A program made the translations under genes and the position numbers. The notes beneath the pieces were generated by a model that worked only from the letters and a program-made list of their open reading frames with translations, ran no database searches and was not told where the DNA came from. From Desulfobacteraceae bacterium (GTDB lineage: Bacteria > Desulfobacterota > DSM-4660 > Desulfatiglandales > Desulfatiglandaceae), in assembly GCA_013203065.1 (NCBI GenBank), contig JABMQV010000690.1, positions 1 to 7,778 of the forward strand: 7,778 bases of DNA. The letters are read 5' to 3'. Shown piece by piece: positions 1-5,690 of the stretch; position 1 is the stretch's first letter, and each line of letters begins with the position of its first letter.

Positions 1-1419
1 GAGTTCATCCAGCCGGCTGATTGCCTCTCTTATCCTATCTCCTCTGCGGACGAGTCCCACATTTTCCCACATCAGGTTTTCAATCTCGTCACGAATAGGG
101 TAGATATTTTCGCCGGATTCCAGCGTCATAGGCCTCAGCCAACGCATCCTTATCTTTTCAGCTTCTGCCTCACGGTAGGGGAACAAGTGTTCCCGGGCAG
201 CCAATTCCGCAGCCATATCGCCCGCTCTCCGACCATACACGGTGGAATCACAAATCCCGTTACCCCCAAGTCTATTGGCACCGTGGGTCCCGCCGGCGTC
301 CTCACCCGCAACCAAAAGGCCCTTCAAACTGGACTGGCAGTTGGTGTCTATGATGGCCCCGCCCATCTGGTAGTGGGCCGTCGGGGTGACCTCAACCCTT
401 TCCCGGGCCAGGTCCTTCCCAATATCCTTCACCCGCTCCACCATGCCGGGAAATTTCTCCTCTACAAATTTGGCGCCCAGATGACTTGCGTCAAGATACA
501 CCCCGTTGTTTTCCGTTCCCCGGCCCGCCATAATCTCCATATAGTTGGACCTGGCAACCCGGTCTCGTGTGGATCTTTCCAAATGCTCGGGGTCATATTT
601 CTCCATGAAACGCTCGCCCAAACCATTGTAAAGCCTGGCGCCCGAACCCCTGAGGCCTTCCTCCAAAAGACTCCCGTTCAGGCGGGACCTCCCGGCAATC
701 AGGCCCGTGGGGTGAAATTGAACCATCTCCATATCAACAAACTCAACCCCTGCCCGAAAGCACATGGCCATCCCGTCACCGGTCTTGTCAAAGGAAGGGG
801 CAGATATTTTGAACATGGAGGCGGAACCACCCGTCGCGATGATTGTGACCTTGGAATTCACCAGGAATATCTCCCCGGTCCCGATGTTGGAAAGCACGGC
901 TCCCACCACCCGGTTCCCGTCATCGGTGGACAGCAAATCCAGTCCCCTGGTCTCTTCCAGAACCGTAATATCCCGGGCGAAAATCTGATCGGTCAGACGG
1001 CCGATGATCTGAATACCCGTCAGGTCGGCTACGTGAACCGTGCGGTCAAAGGATTGTCCGGCAAAGGCCTTCTGGTGGATCTTTCCATCTTCGGCCCGGT
1101 CAAAGAAACAGCCCACCTTGACCTCCAGTTCATGAACCGCTTTAGGGGCATCGGTAACCAGGGTCCAGGCCAGTTCCTGGTTGTTTATAAAGCCCCCTCC
1201 CTTCAGGGTATCCTTGAAATGTTTTTCTATTGAATCATTTTCGTTCAAGACGACATTGAGGCCGCCCTGGACCATACGACTGCATCCCCCCTTGCCGATC
1301 AACCCCTTGGTTGCCATGACGATTTTGAGATAGGGGTTGTTGTCATAGGCATGTAGGGCGGCAAACAGCCCTGCTCCGCCACTGCCCAGGATCAATATGT
1401 CAGCTTTTATGGTCTCCAA
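1..1419 (-). CDS. sdhA: Succinate dehydrogenase/fumarate reductase flavoprotein subunit (partial, C-terminus beyond left edge)
   Basis: This is the FAD-binding catalytic subunit that interconverts succinate and fumarate on the cytoplasmic face of a membrane complex. I read 473 residues; family members usually run to about 570-640, so the C-terminal helical part is missing. The Rossmann motif GSGGAG is at residues 12-17. Substrate and catalytic residues are present: FHPTG (His236), the Arg in STRDRV (Arg285, proton shuttle), AHYQMGG (His349) and GANRLGGN (Arg383). The His that covalently holds FAD (RSHTV in E. coli) is absent: the aligned stretch GGCSRMVQGG has Cys46 there. The start is TTG at 1419. 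An in-frame stop lies two codons upstream, the next ATG would remove the FAD motif, and an AAGGGG ribosome-binding site sits 11 bases upstream. It follows sdhB by 25 bases as the last visible gene of the operon. The family is certain; whether it works as dehydrogenase or reductase is not. Confidence 0.95.
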   Translation of the reverse strand, partial: METIKADILILGSGGAGLFAALHAYDNNPYLKIVMATKGLIGKGGCSRMVQGGLNVVLNENDSIEKHFKDTLKGGGFINNQELAWTLVTDAPKAVHELEVKVGCFFDRAEDGKIHQKAFAGQSFDRTVHVADLTGIQIIGRLTDQIFARDITVLEETRGLDLLSTDDGNRVVGAVLSNIGTGEIFLVNSKVTIIATGGSASMFKISAPSFDKTGDGMAMCFRAGVEFVDMEMVQFHPTGLIAGRSRLNGSLLEEGLRGSGARLYNGLGERFMEKYDPEHLERSTRDRVARSNYMEIMAGRGTENNGVYLDASHLGAKFVEEKFPGMVERVKDIGKDLARERVEVTPTAHYQMGGAIIDTNCQSSLKGLLVAGEDAGGTHGANRLGGNGICDSTVYGRRAGDMAAELAAREHLFPYREAEAEKIRMRWLRPMTLESGENIYPIRDEIENLMWENVGLVRRGDRIREAISRLDEL

Positions 1420-1436
1420 CTTTTACGGTACCCCTT
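1417..1436 (-). promoter_or_regulatory. Ribosome-binding site and TTG start of sdhA
   Basis: AAGGGG at 1436-1431 lies 11 bases before the TTG codon at 1419-1417. A TAA stop in the same frame at 1425-1423 leaves only AAG between stop and TTG, so no longer start is possible. The GSGGAG motif at residues 12-17 rules out the later ATG codons. A start-codon search limited to ATG or GTG would truncate this protein. Confidence 0.7.
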
Positions 1437-1444
1437 AGCTCCTA

Positions 1445-2167
1445 CTATTTGAATACGCCAACTTTTTTTAAAACACAGCGCTTTTTCAGATTCTGAATGG
1501 ACCGGGTCGGCACAATGTTCTTTGGACACGTCTCTGAACAGTTGAATTGCGTGTGGCAACGCCAAACACCATAGCTCTTGTCTACCACTTTGAGCCTTTC
1601 AACCCTTATTGCATCACGTTTATCGGCAATCAGGGTATAGGCGCGGTTGAGGGCGGGAGGTCCGAGAAAATCCTCATTTGTGGCGGCCATTGAACAGGCC
1701 CCGTAGCAACAGCCGCACGCGATGCAATCCAGCATTTCATCGATAAATTCCCGTTCATTGGAATCAGGGCGAACAACAACCGGATCAACAATATCTTTCT
1801 TTGGCACGTAGTAGGGTTTGATCTTTTTCCATTTTTCAAAAAAAGGTTTCATATCTACCACCAGATCACGAATGATGGGCAGATTGGGCAAGGGCATTAT
1901 GGTTATGTTTTGGGTCTTTAAGGCAGACACCTGGGTCCTGCATGCAAGCCGAGGTCTGCCATTGACGTACAGGGCACACGACCCGCACATCCCGACGCGG
2001 CACGAAAACCTGAAGGAGAGGGATTTATCGAGATAGTTCTGGATATGTATGACCACATCCAGGATGGCCATATTCTCAAAGGTGGGAACCTGCAAATCAT
2101 CAAACCTGGGTTCAACGTCGATTTTGGGGTTAAACCGAAACAGCCTGACATTTAGATGATCGGACAT
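1445..2167 (-). CDS. sdhB: Succinate dehydrogenase/fumarate reductase iron-sulfur subunit
   Basis: This subunit carries electrons between the flavin in SdhA and the quinone site in the membrane through three Fe-S clusters. It has 240 residues, the normal family length. The N-terminal ferredoxin domain has [2Fe-2S] ligands Cys56, Cys61, Cys64 and Cys76 (SCRVGMCGSC, then C). The C-terminal domain has CIACGCCYGAC (Cys148, 151, 154, 158) and RCHTQFNCSETCPK (Cys204, 210, 214), which give the usual [4Fe-4S] and [3Fe-4S] sets. Two features differ from E. coli SdhB. Ser follows Cys158 where Pro is usual, and Thr163 aligns with the quinone-contacting Trp164. His205, matching E. coli His207, is kept. 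The ATG has GAGGGA five bases upstream. It is 30 bases after sdhD and before sdhA, the reverse of the common A-B order. Confidence 0.96.
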   Translation of the reverse strand: MSDHLNVRLFRFNPKIDVEPRFDDLQVPTFENMAILDVVIHIQNYLDKSLSFRFSCRVGMCGSCALYVNGRPRLACRTQVSALKTQNITIMPLPNLPIIRDLVVDMKPFFEKWKKIKPYYVPKKDIVDPVVVRPDSNEREFIDEMLDCIACGCCYGACSMAATNEDFLGPPALNRAYTLIADKRDAIRVERLKVVDKSYGVWRCHTQFNCSETCPKNIVPTRSIQNLKKRCVLKKVGVFK

Positions 2168-2197
2168 TCTCTTCCCTCGCTCTCCCGCATCATATCT

Positions 2198-2527
2198 CTA
2201 TCTGAACCACAAAAGACCGTATATCCCAAAACCGCAAAAACCGACACCGGCCATCACGACCAGGGCCAGGACCACAATCCTCTCTTTTGACCCTGAACTG
2301 AAGTCCAGGAAAATAGAATACAGACCATAAAGGGCATGATAGAGGCCAAAGATTAGCAACAAAATATCCAGAAAAATAAAAATCGCCGAACCTAATCTTT
2401 TCTCTATATCACTAAAGCGCAGTACTTCCCCTCCGGAGGCAAAATGCAAAAACCATATGTGAAGCCCCAGAGCAATCAGCAAGACAACTGCGCTAATCCT
2501 TTGTAACAGCCATGCCCAAGCATTCAC
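2198..2527 (-). CDS. sdhD: Succinate dehydrogenase/fumarate reductase membrane anchor subunit D
   Basis: A 109-residue integral membrane protein with three predicted helices at about 11-30, 47-74 and 82-107. It pairs with SdhC to form the quinone- and heme-binding anchor. LYHALYGLYSIFLDF (63-77 region) matches the E. coli SdhD heme helix: His64 aligns with the heme ligand His71 and Asp75 with Asp82. Phe76 stands where E. coli has the quinone-contacting Tyr83. A second in-membrane His23 (and His28) in helix 1 is not part of the E. coli pattern and could serve another heme. Sequence conservation in this family is low, so the call rests on the heme helix, topology and position between sdhC and sdhB. 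The start is GTG at 2527 with GGAGG 10 bases upstream; sdhC ends 19 bases before. Confidence 0.85.
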   Translation of the reverse strand: MNAWAWLLQRISAVVLLIALGLHIWFLHFASGGEVLRFSDIEKRLGSAIFIFLDILLLIFGLYHALYGLYSIFLDFSSGSKERIVVLALVVMAGVGFCGFGIYGLLWFR

Positions 2528-2546
2528 GGTCGTTTTTCCTCCCGCA

Positions 2547-2939
2547 CTAAAACTTCACGACTATTGACCACAACCACAAGATAGCCGCCAACCCCATAAA
2601 GACCCAAAAGATTGTCTTTTGGCTCCGAACCCCTATCCCCACGCCCATATCAAACAGCAAGATGCGGACACCATTAAAACCGTGATAGAGCACCGCGGCC
2701 AGCAATAAGGTATCCAGCAATTCGAAAAGGTGATTGCCCATCAAGACCGAGAGCGTGGCGTCAAAGGCCTCTTTTCCACGCAAAAGCGACAAACCCATCA
2801 GGACGGTGTGAAGAAGGATATAGAACACAAGTCCAAGCCCGGTAATCCGGTGGACCACCCAGGCCCACATCCCCACCGTGGTCCAGACCTGGCTCTTGTG
2901 GCTAAACCCGGATGAGTGAACCGCATACGTCCTGACCAT
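2547..2939 (-). CDS. sdhC: Succinate dehydrogenase/fumarate reductase cytochrome b subunit C
   Basis: A 130-residue membrane protein with helices at about 24-51, 70-98 and 108-128. HRITG (His30, Arg31, Gly34) is the SdhC signature near the quinone site and falls at the same residue numbers as E. coli HRVSG. LYHGFNGVRILLFD (84-97) matches the heme-ligand helix, with His86 aligning with E. coli His84. Trp27 replaces E. coli Ser27, a ubiquinone contact. An additional His44 lies in helix 1, 14 residues past His30, towards the far side of the membrane. The ATG has AAGGAG nine bases upstream and the fumarase beta gene ends 28 bases before. A separate C plus D anchor argues against the single five-helix cytochrome of epsilonproteobacterial or Bacillus-type enzymes. 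Confidence 0.93.
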   Translation of the reverse strand: MVRTYAVHSSGFSHKSQVWTTVGMWAWVVHRITGLGLVFYILLHTVLMGLSLLRGKEAFDATLSVLMGNHLFELLDTLLLAAVLYHGFNGVRILLFDMGVGIGVRSQKTIFWVFMGLAAILWLWSIVVKF

Positions 2940-2967
2940 AAAAGACCGCTCCTTACTTTATTACTGA

Positions 2968-3558
2968 TTACGCAACGCCCAACTCGCCATATATCTCGGG
3001 CAGTTTCTGCATCGCCTGTGCATGTACGTCGAAATAGAGATGATTTCCGTGGGAATCCATGGCCACGATCAAAGGTCCAAAATCCTTGACACGAAACTTG
3101 TAGATGGCCTCCGGATGAAGATCTTCCCAGTAAACCGCTTCAACCTCCTCTATCTGTTTTGTTTCCAGGGCAGCCGCTCCTCCCACAATGGCCAGGTAGC
3201 AGGCACCGAACTTTTTCATGGCCTCAAGGCTGTCTTCCAGGAGGCCGGACTTTCCCACGATGGCCCTGACCCCATAGTCTTCGATGAGGGGCGGTGTGAA
3301 CCTTTCCATACGGATGCTGGTGGTGGTCCCCACACAGATCTTCTCCCACCTGTCCCCGACCTTTTTCAGGCTTGGAGCCGTGTGGAGACAGATCGCCCCT
3401 GTCAGATCGACCGGAGGGACCTGTTCATGATCAAACATGCGGATCTGGGTTGCATCTCGGATACCAAAGATGTGACCATTTACGGTGACCGTATCACGAA
3501 CCTTCAACTGTCTGGCGGCTTCCTCTGAAAGGGGGGTAGTCAGATGATGGTGTGCCAT
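2968..3558 (-). CDS. Class I (Fe-S) fumarate hydratase, beta subunit
   Basis: This 196-residue protein matches the C-terminal domain of Fe-S hydro-lyases (fumarase class I, L-tartrate dehydratase). With the alpha subunit it would hydrate fumarate to malate in the cytoplasm. Family landmarks in order: TPLSEE (8-13), the RDA motif (34-36), a VGTTTSIRM loop (76-84) in place of the usual GPTTxxRM, IVGKSGL with Lys103, a Gly/Ala-rich VGGAAALE stretch, and the VAMDSHGN end motif (165-172). Gln38 sits where related proteins usually have His after RDA, and Thr replaces Pro in the GPTT loop. I chose ATG 3558 because AAGGAG is seven bases upstream and homology starts there; an in-frame ATG at 3645 would overlap the alpha gene by 67 bases with unrelated Arg-rich residues. 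It lies 20 bases after alpha. Fumarase is preferred over tartrate dehydratase because of the sdh genes that follow. Confidence 0.88.
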   Translation of the reverse strand: MAHHHLTTPLSEEAARQLKVRDTVTVNGHIFGIRDATQIRMFDHEQVPPVDLTGAICLHTAPSLKKVGDRWEKICVGTTTSIRMERFTPPLIEDYGVRAIVGKSGLLEDSLEAMKKFGACYLAIVGGAAALETKQIEEVEAVYWEDLHPEAIYKFRVKDFGPLIVAMDSHGNHLYFDVHAQAMQKLPEIYGELGVA

Positions 3559-3578
3559 ATTTCGTCTCCTTCCTGGCC

Positions 3579-4460
3579 TCAGAAACCATATTCCACGTTT
3601 CCGTCTGGATATATTTTTCCGCGAGCCCTCCGCGCAGGCCAGCACTGGGTGTTAACCGCTACGGGATTCTGGGTGATGTGGGTGTAAGCGCTTTCAATGT
3701 GTACCGCGAGGGCGGTGGTGTCACCCCCAAGGCCCATGGGACCTATACCGGTAGCATTTATGGCCTTTAGCAATTCCTTTTCCATCTGGGCCAGTTGGGG
3801 ATCGGGGTTGGCAGAACCCACCGGCCTGGCGATGGCCTTCTTTGCCAGCACGGTCACCAGATCAGAGGTGCCCCCTATACCAACGCCGATAATTCCGGGA
3901 GGGCAGGGCTTTGATCCGGACGCAATCACTCTGTCCAATACGTATTTTTTGAGGGCCGTGACACCATCTGCAGGAATAAACATATTCATTGCACTCATAT
4001 TCTCGGAACCGGACCCTTTGGGTAACATGAGGATCTCCAGGTGGGAGGCCTCTTCATCAAATTCCCAGTGGATAACAGGCAATCCGTCCCCTACGCTGGT
4101 CTGAGGATTGATCCGCGTCAAGGCATGAGTAGAGCTGCCGCGGAACGGATGTTCCAGGGTAGCCCTCTCCGCCCCCTTTTTGAGGGCCTTCCCCACCTTG
4201 GCCCCGTCAACCGGAAATTGACTCCCTATGGTCACAAAATAGATCGGAAGGCCTGTGTCCTGACAGATCAAAAGATCTTCCTCTTCCGCCACCTTGATAT
4301 TTTCAAGGATGGTCTTGAAGATCCCCTTGGCCGTGTCATTGGTCTCTCTTTGATAGGCCTTCTCAAGTGCCTCTCTGACATCGGGCGGAAGATTTTTCAA
4401 CGCCTTGATGTAGAGTTCCCTTGCCACGTCCTCTACCAATTGATAACTGAATTCCGCCAT
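3579..4460 (-). CDS. Class I (Fe-S) fumarate hydratase, alpha subunit
   Basis: This 293-residue protein is the N-terminal, [4Fe-4S]-binding part of a class I hydro-lyase, of the two-subunit kind. Three Cys at the expected places would bind the cluster: Cys66 in ICQDTG, Cys186 in KPCPPGI and Cys273 in TQCWPARR. Asp68 of CQDTG matches the acid residue of class I fumarases. The PKGSGSENMS block (147-156) and GIGGTSD (195-200 region) are also typical. Around residues 117-128, NPQTSVGDGLP departs from the usual TRxNTGDNTP: Asn is replaced by Gly and the stretch is one residue shorter by my alignment. ATG 4460 has AAGGAG seven bases upstream, and gntR stops 15 bases before. The cluster is usually oxygen-labile, fitting an anaerobe. 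Tartrate dehydratase or mesaconase activity cannot be excluded from sequence, but the operon with sdh favours fumarase. Confidence 0.9.
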   Translation of the reverse strand: MAEFSYQLVEDVARELYIKALKNLPPDVREALEKAYQRETNDTAKGIFKTILENIKVAEEEDLLICQDTGLPIYFVTIGSQFPVDGAKVGKALKKGAERATLEHPFRGSSTHALTRINPQTSVGDGLPVIHWEFDEEASHLEILMLPKGSGSENMSAMNMFIPADGVTALKKYVLDRVIASGSKPCPPGIIGVGIGGTSDLVTVLAKKAIARPVGSANPDPQLAQMEKELLKAINATGIGPMGLGGDTTALAVHIESAYTHITQNPVAVNTQCWPARRARGKIYPDGNVEYGF

Positions 4461-4475
4461 ACCATCGCTCCTTAT

Positions 4476-5147
4476 TTATTCGCCATTTCCCGTTGATGTT
4501 ATATTTTTCTCTACATCTTTTCTGACGCTTTCCACGTGTTTCCTCATGGATTTCTCTGCCCGGACGGGGGTTTCCTGTTCAATAGCCTCCAGAATTTCGT
4601 AATGCTCGCGGACGGTCTGCTCGGGCCTCCCCGGGAGGCCAACTGTCCGAAGCCTGACCATTTGGAGGTGGGCGTTTACGGTTTTCATCATGCCTTTAAG
4701 AAGGTCGTTGTCACAGGCTTCAAGCAGCAAGGCATGAAACTCAACATCAGCAGGGGTATATTTCAGAAGCCTATCGTCCCTTCTATCGGTGGCGCTGATC
4801 TCTTTTAGGCAGTGCCGGAGGCGATCAATAAGCTCCTGGTCCATGTTTTCTGTCGCCAGCCTCACAACCAACCCTTCCAAGACCTCCCGGACGTGAAGCA
4901 AGTCGATGACTTTTTTGTTTGACTGGGAGACTACGAAGGCGCCGCGTCTAGGGAAAATCTCCACGATACCCTCGTGTTCCAGGCGAAGCAGGGTTTCCCT
5001 GATGGGGGTCCGGCTGACTCCCAAGGATTCTGCCAGTTCTTCTTCGTTTATTTTTTTGCCCGGTTTTATTTCCCTTAAAATAATCCTCCTTTTCAGGATA
5101 TCGTAGACCTGGTCTCTCAAGTTGTGACGTTCCAATAACTCTTCCAT
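4476..5147 (-). CDS. GntR-family transcriptional regulator, FCD (FadR-like) subfamily
   Basis: A 223-residue DNA-binding regulator. Residues 10-75 form the winged helix-turn-helix, with the family signature LAESLGVSRTPIRETLLRL and the wing FPRRGAFVV. Residues 80-210 are the all-helical FCD ligand domain. Asp134, His138, His182 and His204 match its metal-binding set, so a metal-chelated carboxylate effector is likely. It is the first gene of the operon and ends 15 bases before the fumarase alpha gene, so it should be co-transcribed with the genes it probably controls. A C4-dicarboxylate such as fumarate, malate or succinate is a reasonable effector guess, but nothing in the sequence fixes it. 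Three ATTGTAT repeats in its own promoter suggest autoregulation. The start ATG has AAGAGG eight bases upstream, partly inside a 12-base palindrome. Confidence 0.93.
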   Translation of the reverse strand: MEELLERHNLRDQVYDILKRRIILREIKPGKKINEEELAESLGVSRTPIRETLLRLEHEGIVEIFPRRGAFVVSQSNKKVIDLLHVREVLEGLVVRLATENMDQELIDRLRHCLKEISATDRRDDRLLKYTPADVEFHALLLEACDNDLLKGMMKTVNAHLQMVRLRTVGLPGRPEQTVREHYEILEAIEQETPVRAEKSMRKHVESVRKDVEKNITSTGNGE

Positions 5148-5159
5148 GAGGTCGACCTC
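5148..5159. repeat. 12-base perfect palindrome touching the gntR start codon
   Basis: GAGGTCGACCTC reads the same on both strands and ends directly before the ATG. Its first half contains the gntR Shine-Dalgarno bases GAGG. In RNA it could form a small hairpin (GAGG/CCTC, loop TCGA) that hides them; in DNA it could be a dimer-binding site. Either role is inference. Confidence 0.45.
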
Positions 5160-5220
5160 TTCTTAAAAATACATAGGATTCCCGCCCCCCGACCCGTCAG
5201 AACAATATTGAGAGGAGGTC
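5154..5220 (-). promoter_or_regulatory. Structured leader of gntR mRNA, possible ribosome-site sequestration
   Basis: On the transcript, GACCTCCTCT (5220-5211) pairs with AGAAGAGGTC (5163-5154) over nine of ten positions. The second arm contains the gntR ribosome-binding site. The intervening loop carries a G-rich run (GGGTCGGGGGGCGGG, 5195-5181) and an 8-base palindrome CAATATTG (5203-5210). The long pairing and the short palindrome hairpin at the start codon compete for the same GAGG, so two alternative folds are possible. I do not recognise a known riboswitch class. Confidence 0.35.
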
Positions 5221-5233
5221 CAAAAATCGGTTT

Positions 5234-5266
5234 ATTGTATTTTGTGTATTGTATAATGAATTGTAT
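5234..5266. promoter_or_regulatory. Three direct ATTGTAT repeats, candidate GntR operator
   Basis: ATTGTAT occurs on the plus strand at 5234-5240, 5248-5254 and 5260-5266, with 14- and 12-base periods. The copies cover the predicted -10 box, part of the -35/-10 spacer and the expected transcription start. FCD regulators usually bind short inverted half-sites, but E. coli NanR of this subfamily binds direct repeats, so a direct array is plausible. Position over the core promoter suggests repression. Confidence 0.5.
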
Positions 5267-5282
5267 ATCCAAGTCCTGTCAA
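5253..5282 (-). promoter_or_regulatory. Predicted sigma-70 promoter of the gntR-fum-sdh operon
   Basis: TTGACA (5282-5277) is a perfect -35 box. CATTAT (5258-5253) is a 4/6 match to the -10 box at 18-base spacing. Initiation would fall near 5246, giving a leader of roughly 100 bases. The -35 box starts ten bases after the stop codon of the DUF2784 gene, and no terminator is visible between them, so read-through from upstream is also possible. Confidence 0.5.
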
Positions 5283-5291
5283 GAAAAATTT

Positions 5292-5675
5292 TTAAACCTT
5301 TGAAAAACGTCGCCCCTTGAAGTGTTTTCTTGCAAGTGCACCGTATACAGACAGCACCAGGACAACGAAAAATATCTCGCTGATTCTGATAACGTTTTCA
5401 GGCAGGTCGGGGTAGACGATGGGCGCCAGATAACGTGCGATGAAGGAGTTTCCGTATCCCGTTCCCTTAACAGCGGAGGCGTTTAAGTAATTTTCCAGGT
5501 AGGTCAATGGGCAGTACCAACCAAAGAGGTTGATAATGAGCGAGAAAAGAAGCCCTCCCAGGTGAACAAAGACAACCTTTGGCCATTTCCACACAAGAAG
5601 CAGTCCAAATACGATAAAGAGGATCCAGAGAAAATGAAACAGGATCGTCAGATCTGTCAGCACGTGATGGAGCAT
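5292..5675 (-). CDS. DUF2784 family small membrane protein
   Basis: A 127-residue hydrophobic protein of unknown function. The family signature FGWYCPLTYLEN is at residues 51-62, after two membrane helices (about 7-28 and 33-51). A third helix lies at about 94-114, followed by a basic tail (ARKHFKGRRFSK) that would stay in the cytoplasm. Length and layout are normal for DUF2784. The ATG is 15 bases after the stop of the TIM-barrel gene and in the same frame. I see no convincing Shine-Dalgarno sequence in that gap, so translation may depend on coupling to the upstream gene. The neighbours do not suggest a role, and it is probably just the last gene of the upstream unit. Confidence 0.85.
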   Translation of the reverse strand: MLHHVLTDLTILFHFLWILFIVFGLLLVWKWPKVVFVHLGGLLFSLIINLFGWYCPLTYLENYLNASAVKGTGYGNSFIARYLAPIVYPDLPENVIRISEIFFVVLVLSVYGALARKHFKGRRFSKV

Positions 5676-5690
5676 GATACTGGTTGCGGG

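Noticed and set aside
187..1233. A 348-codon open frame on the plus strand opposite sdhA
   Set aside because: It is antisense to a clear flavoprotein gene with every catalytic motif. Its translation resembles no protein family, and no ribosome-binding site or promoter supports it.
3559..3645. A longer fumarase beta protein starting at ATG 3645
   Set aside because: The extra 29 residues are Arg-rich, unlike the family, and overlap the alpha gene. ATG 3558 has an AAGGAG at good spacing.
5252..5257. TATAAT on the plus strand as a divergent promoter
   Set aside because: No -35 box is at suitable distance and no plus-strand gene follows; the next gene to the right is on the minus strand.
5284..5293. 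AAAAATTTTT after the DUF2784 gene as a terminator
   Set aside because: It is a short A/T palindrome without a G/C stem, and it sits against the -35 box of the next operon.
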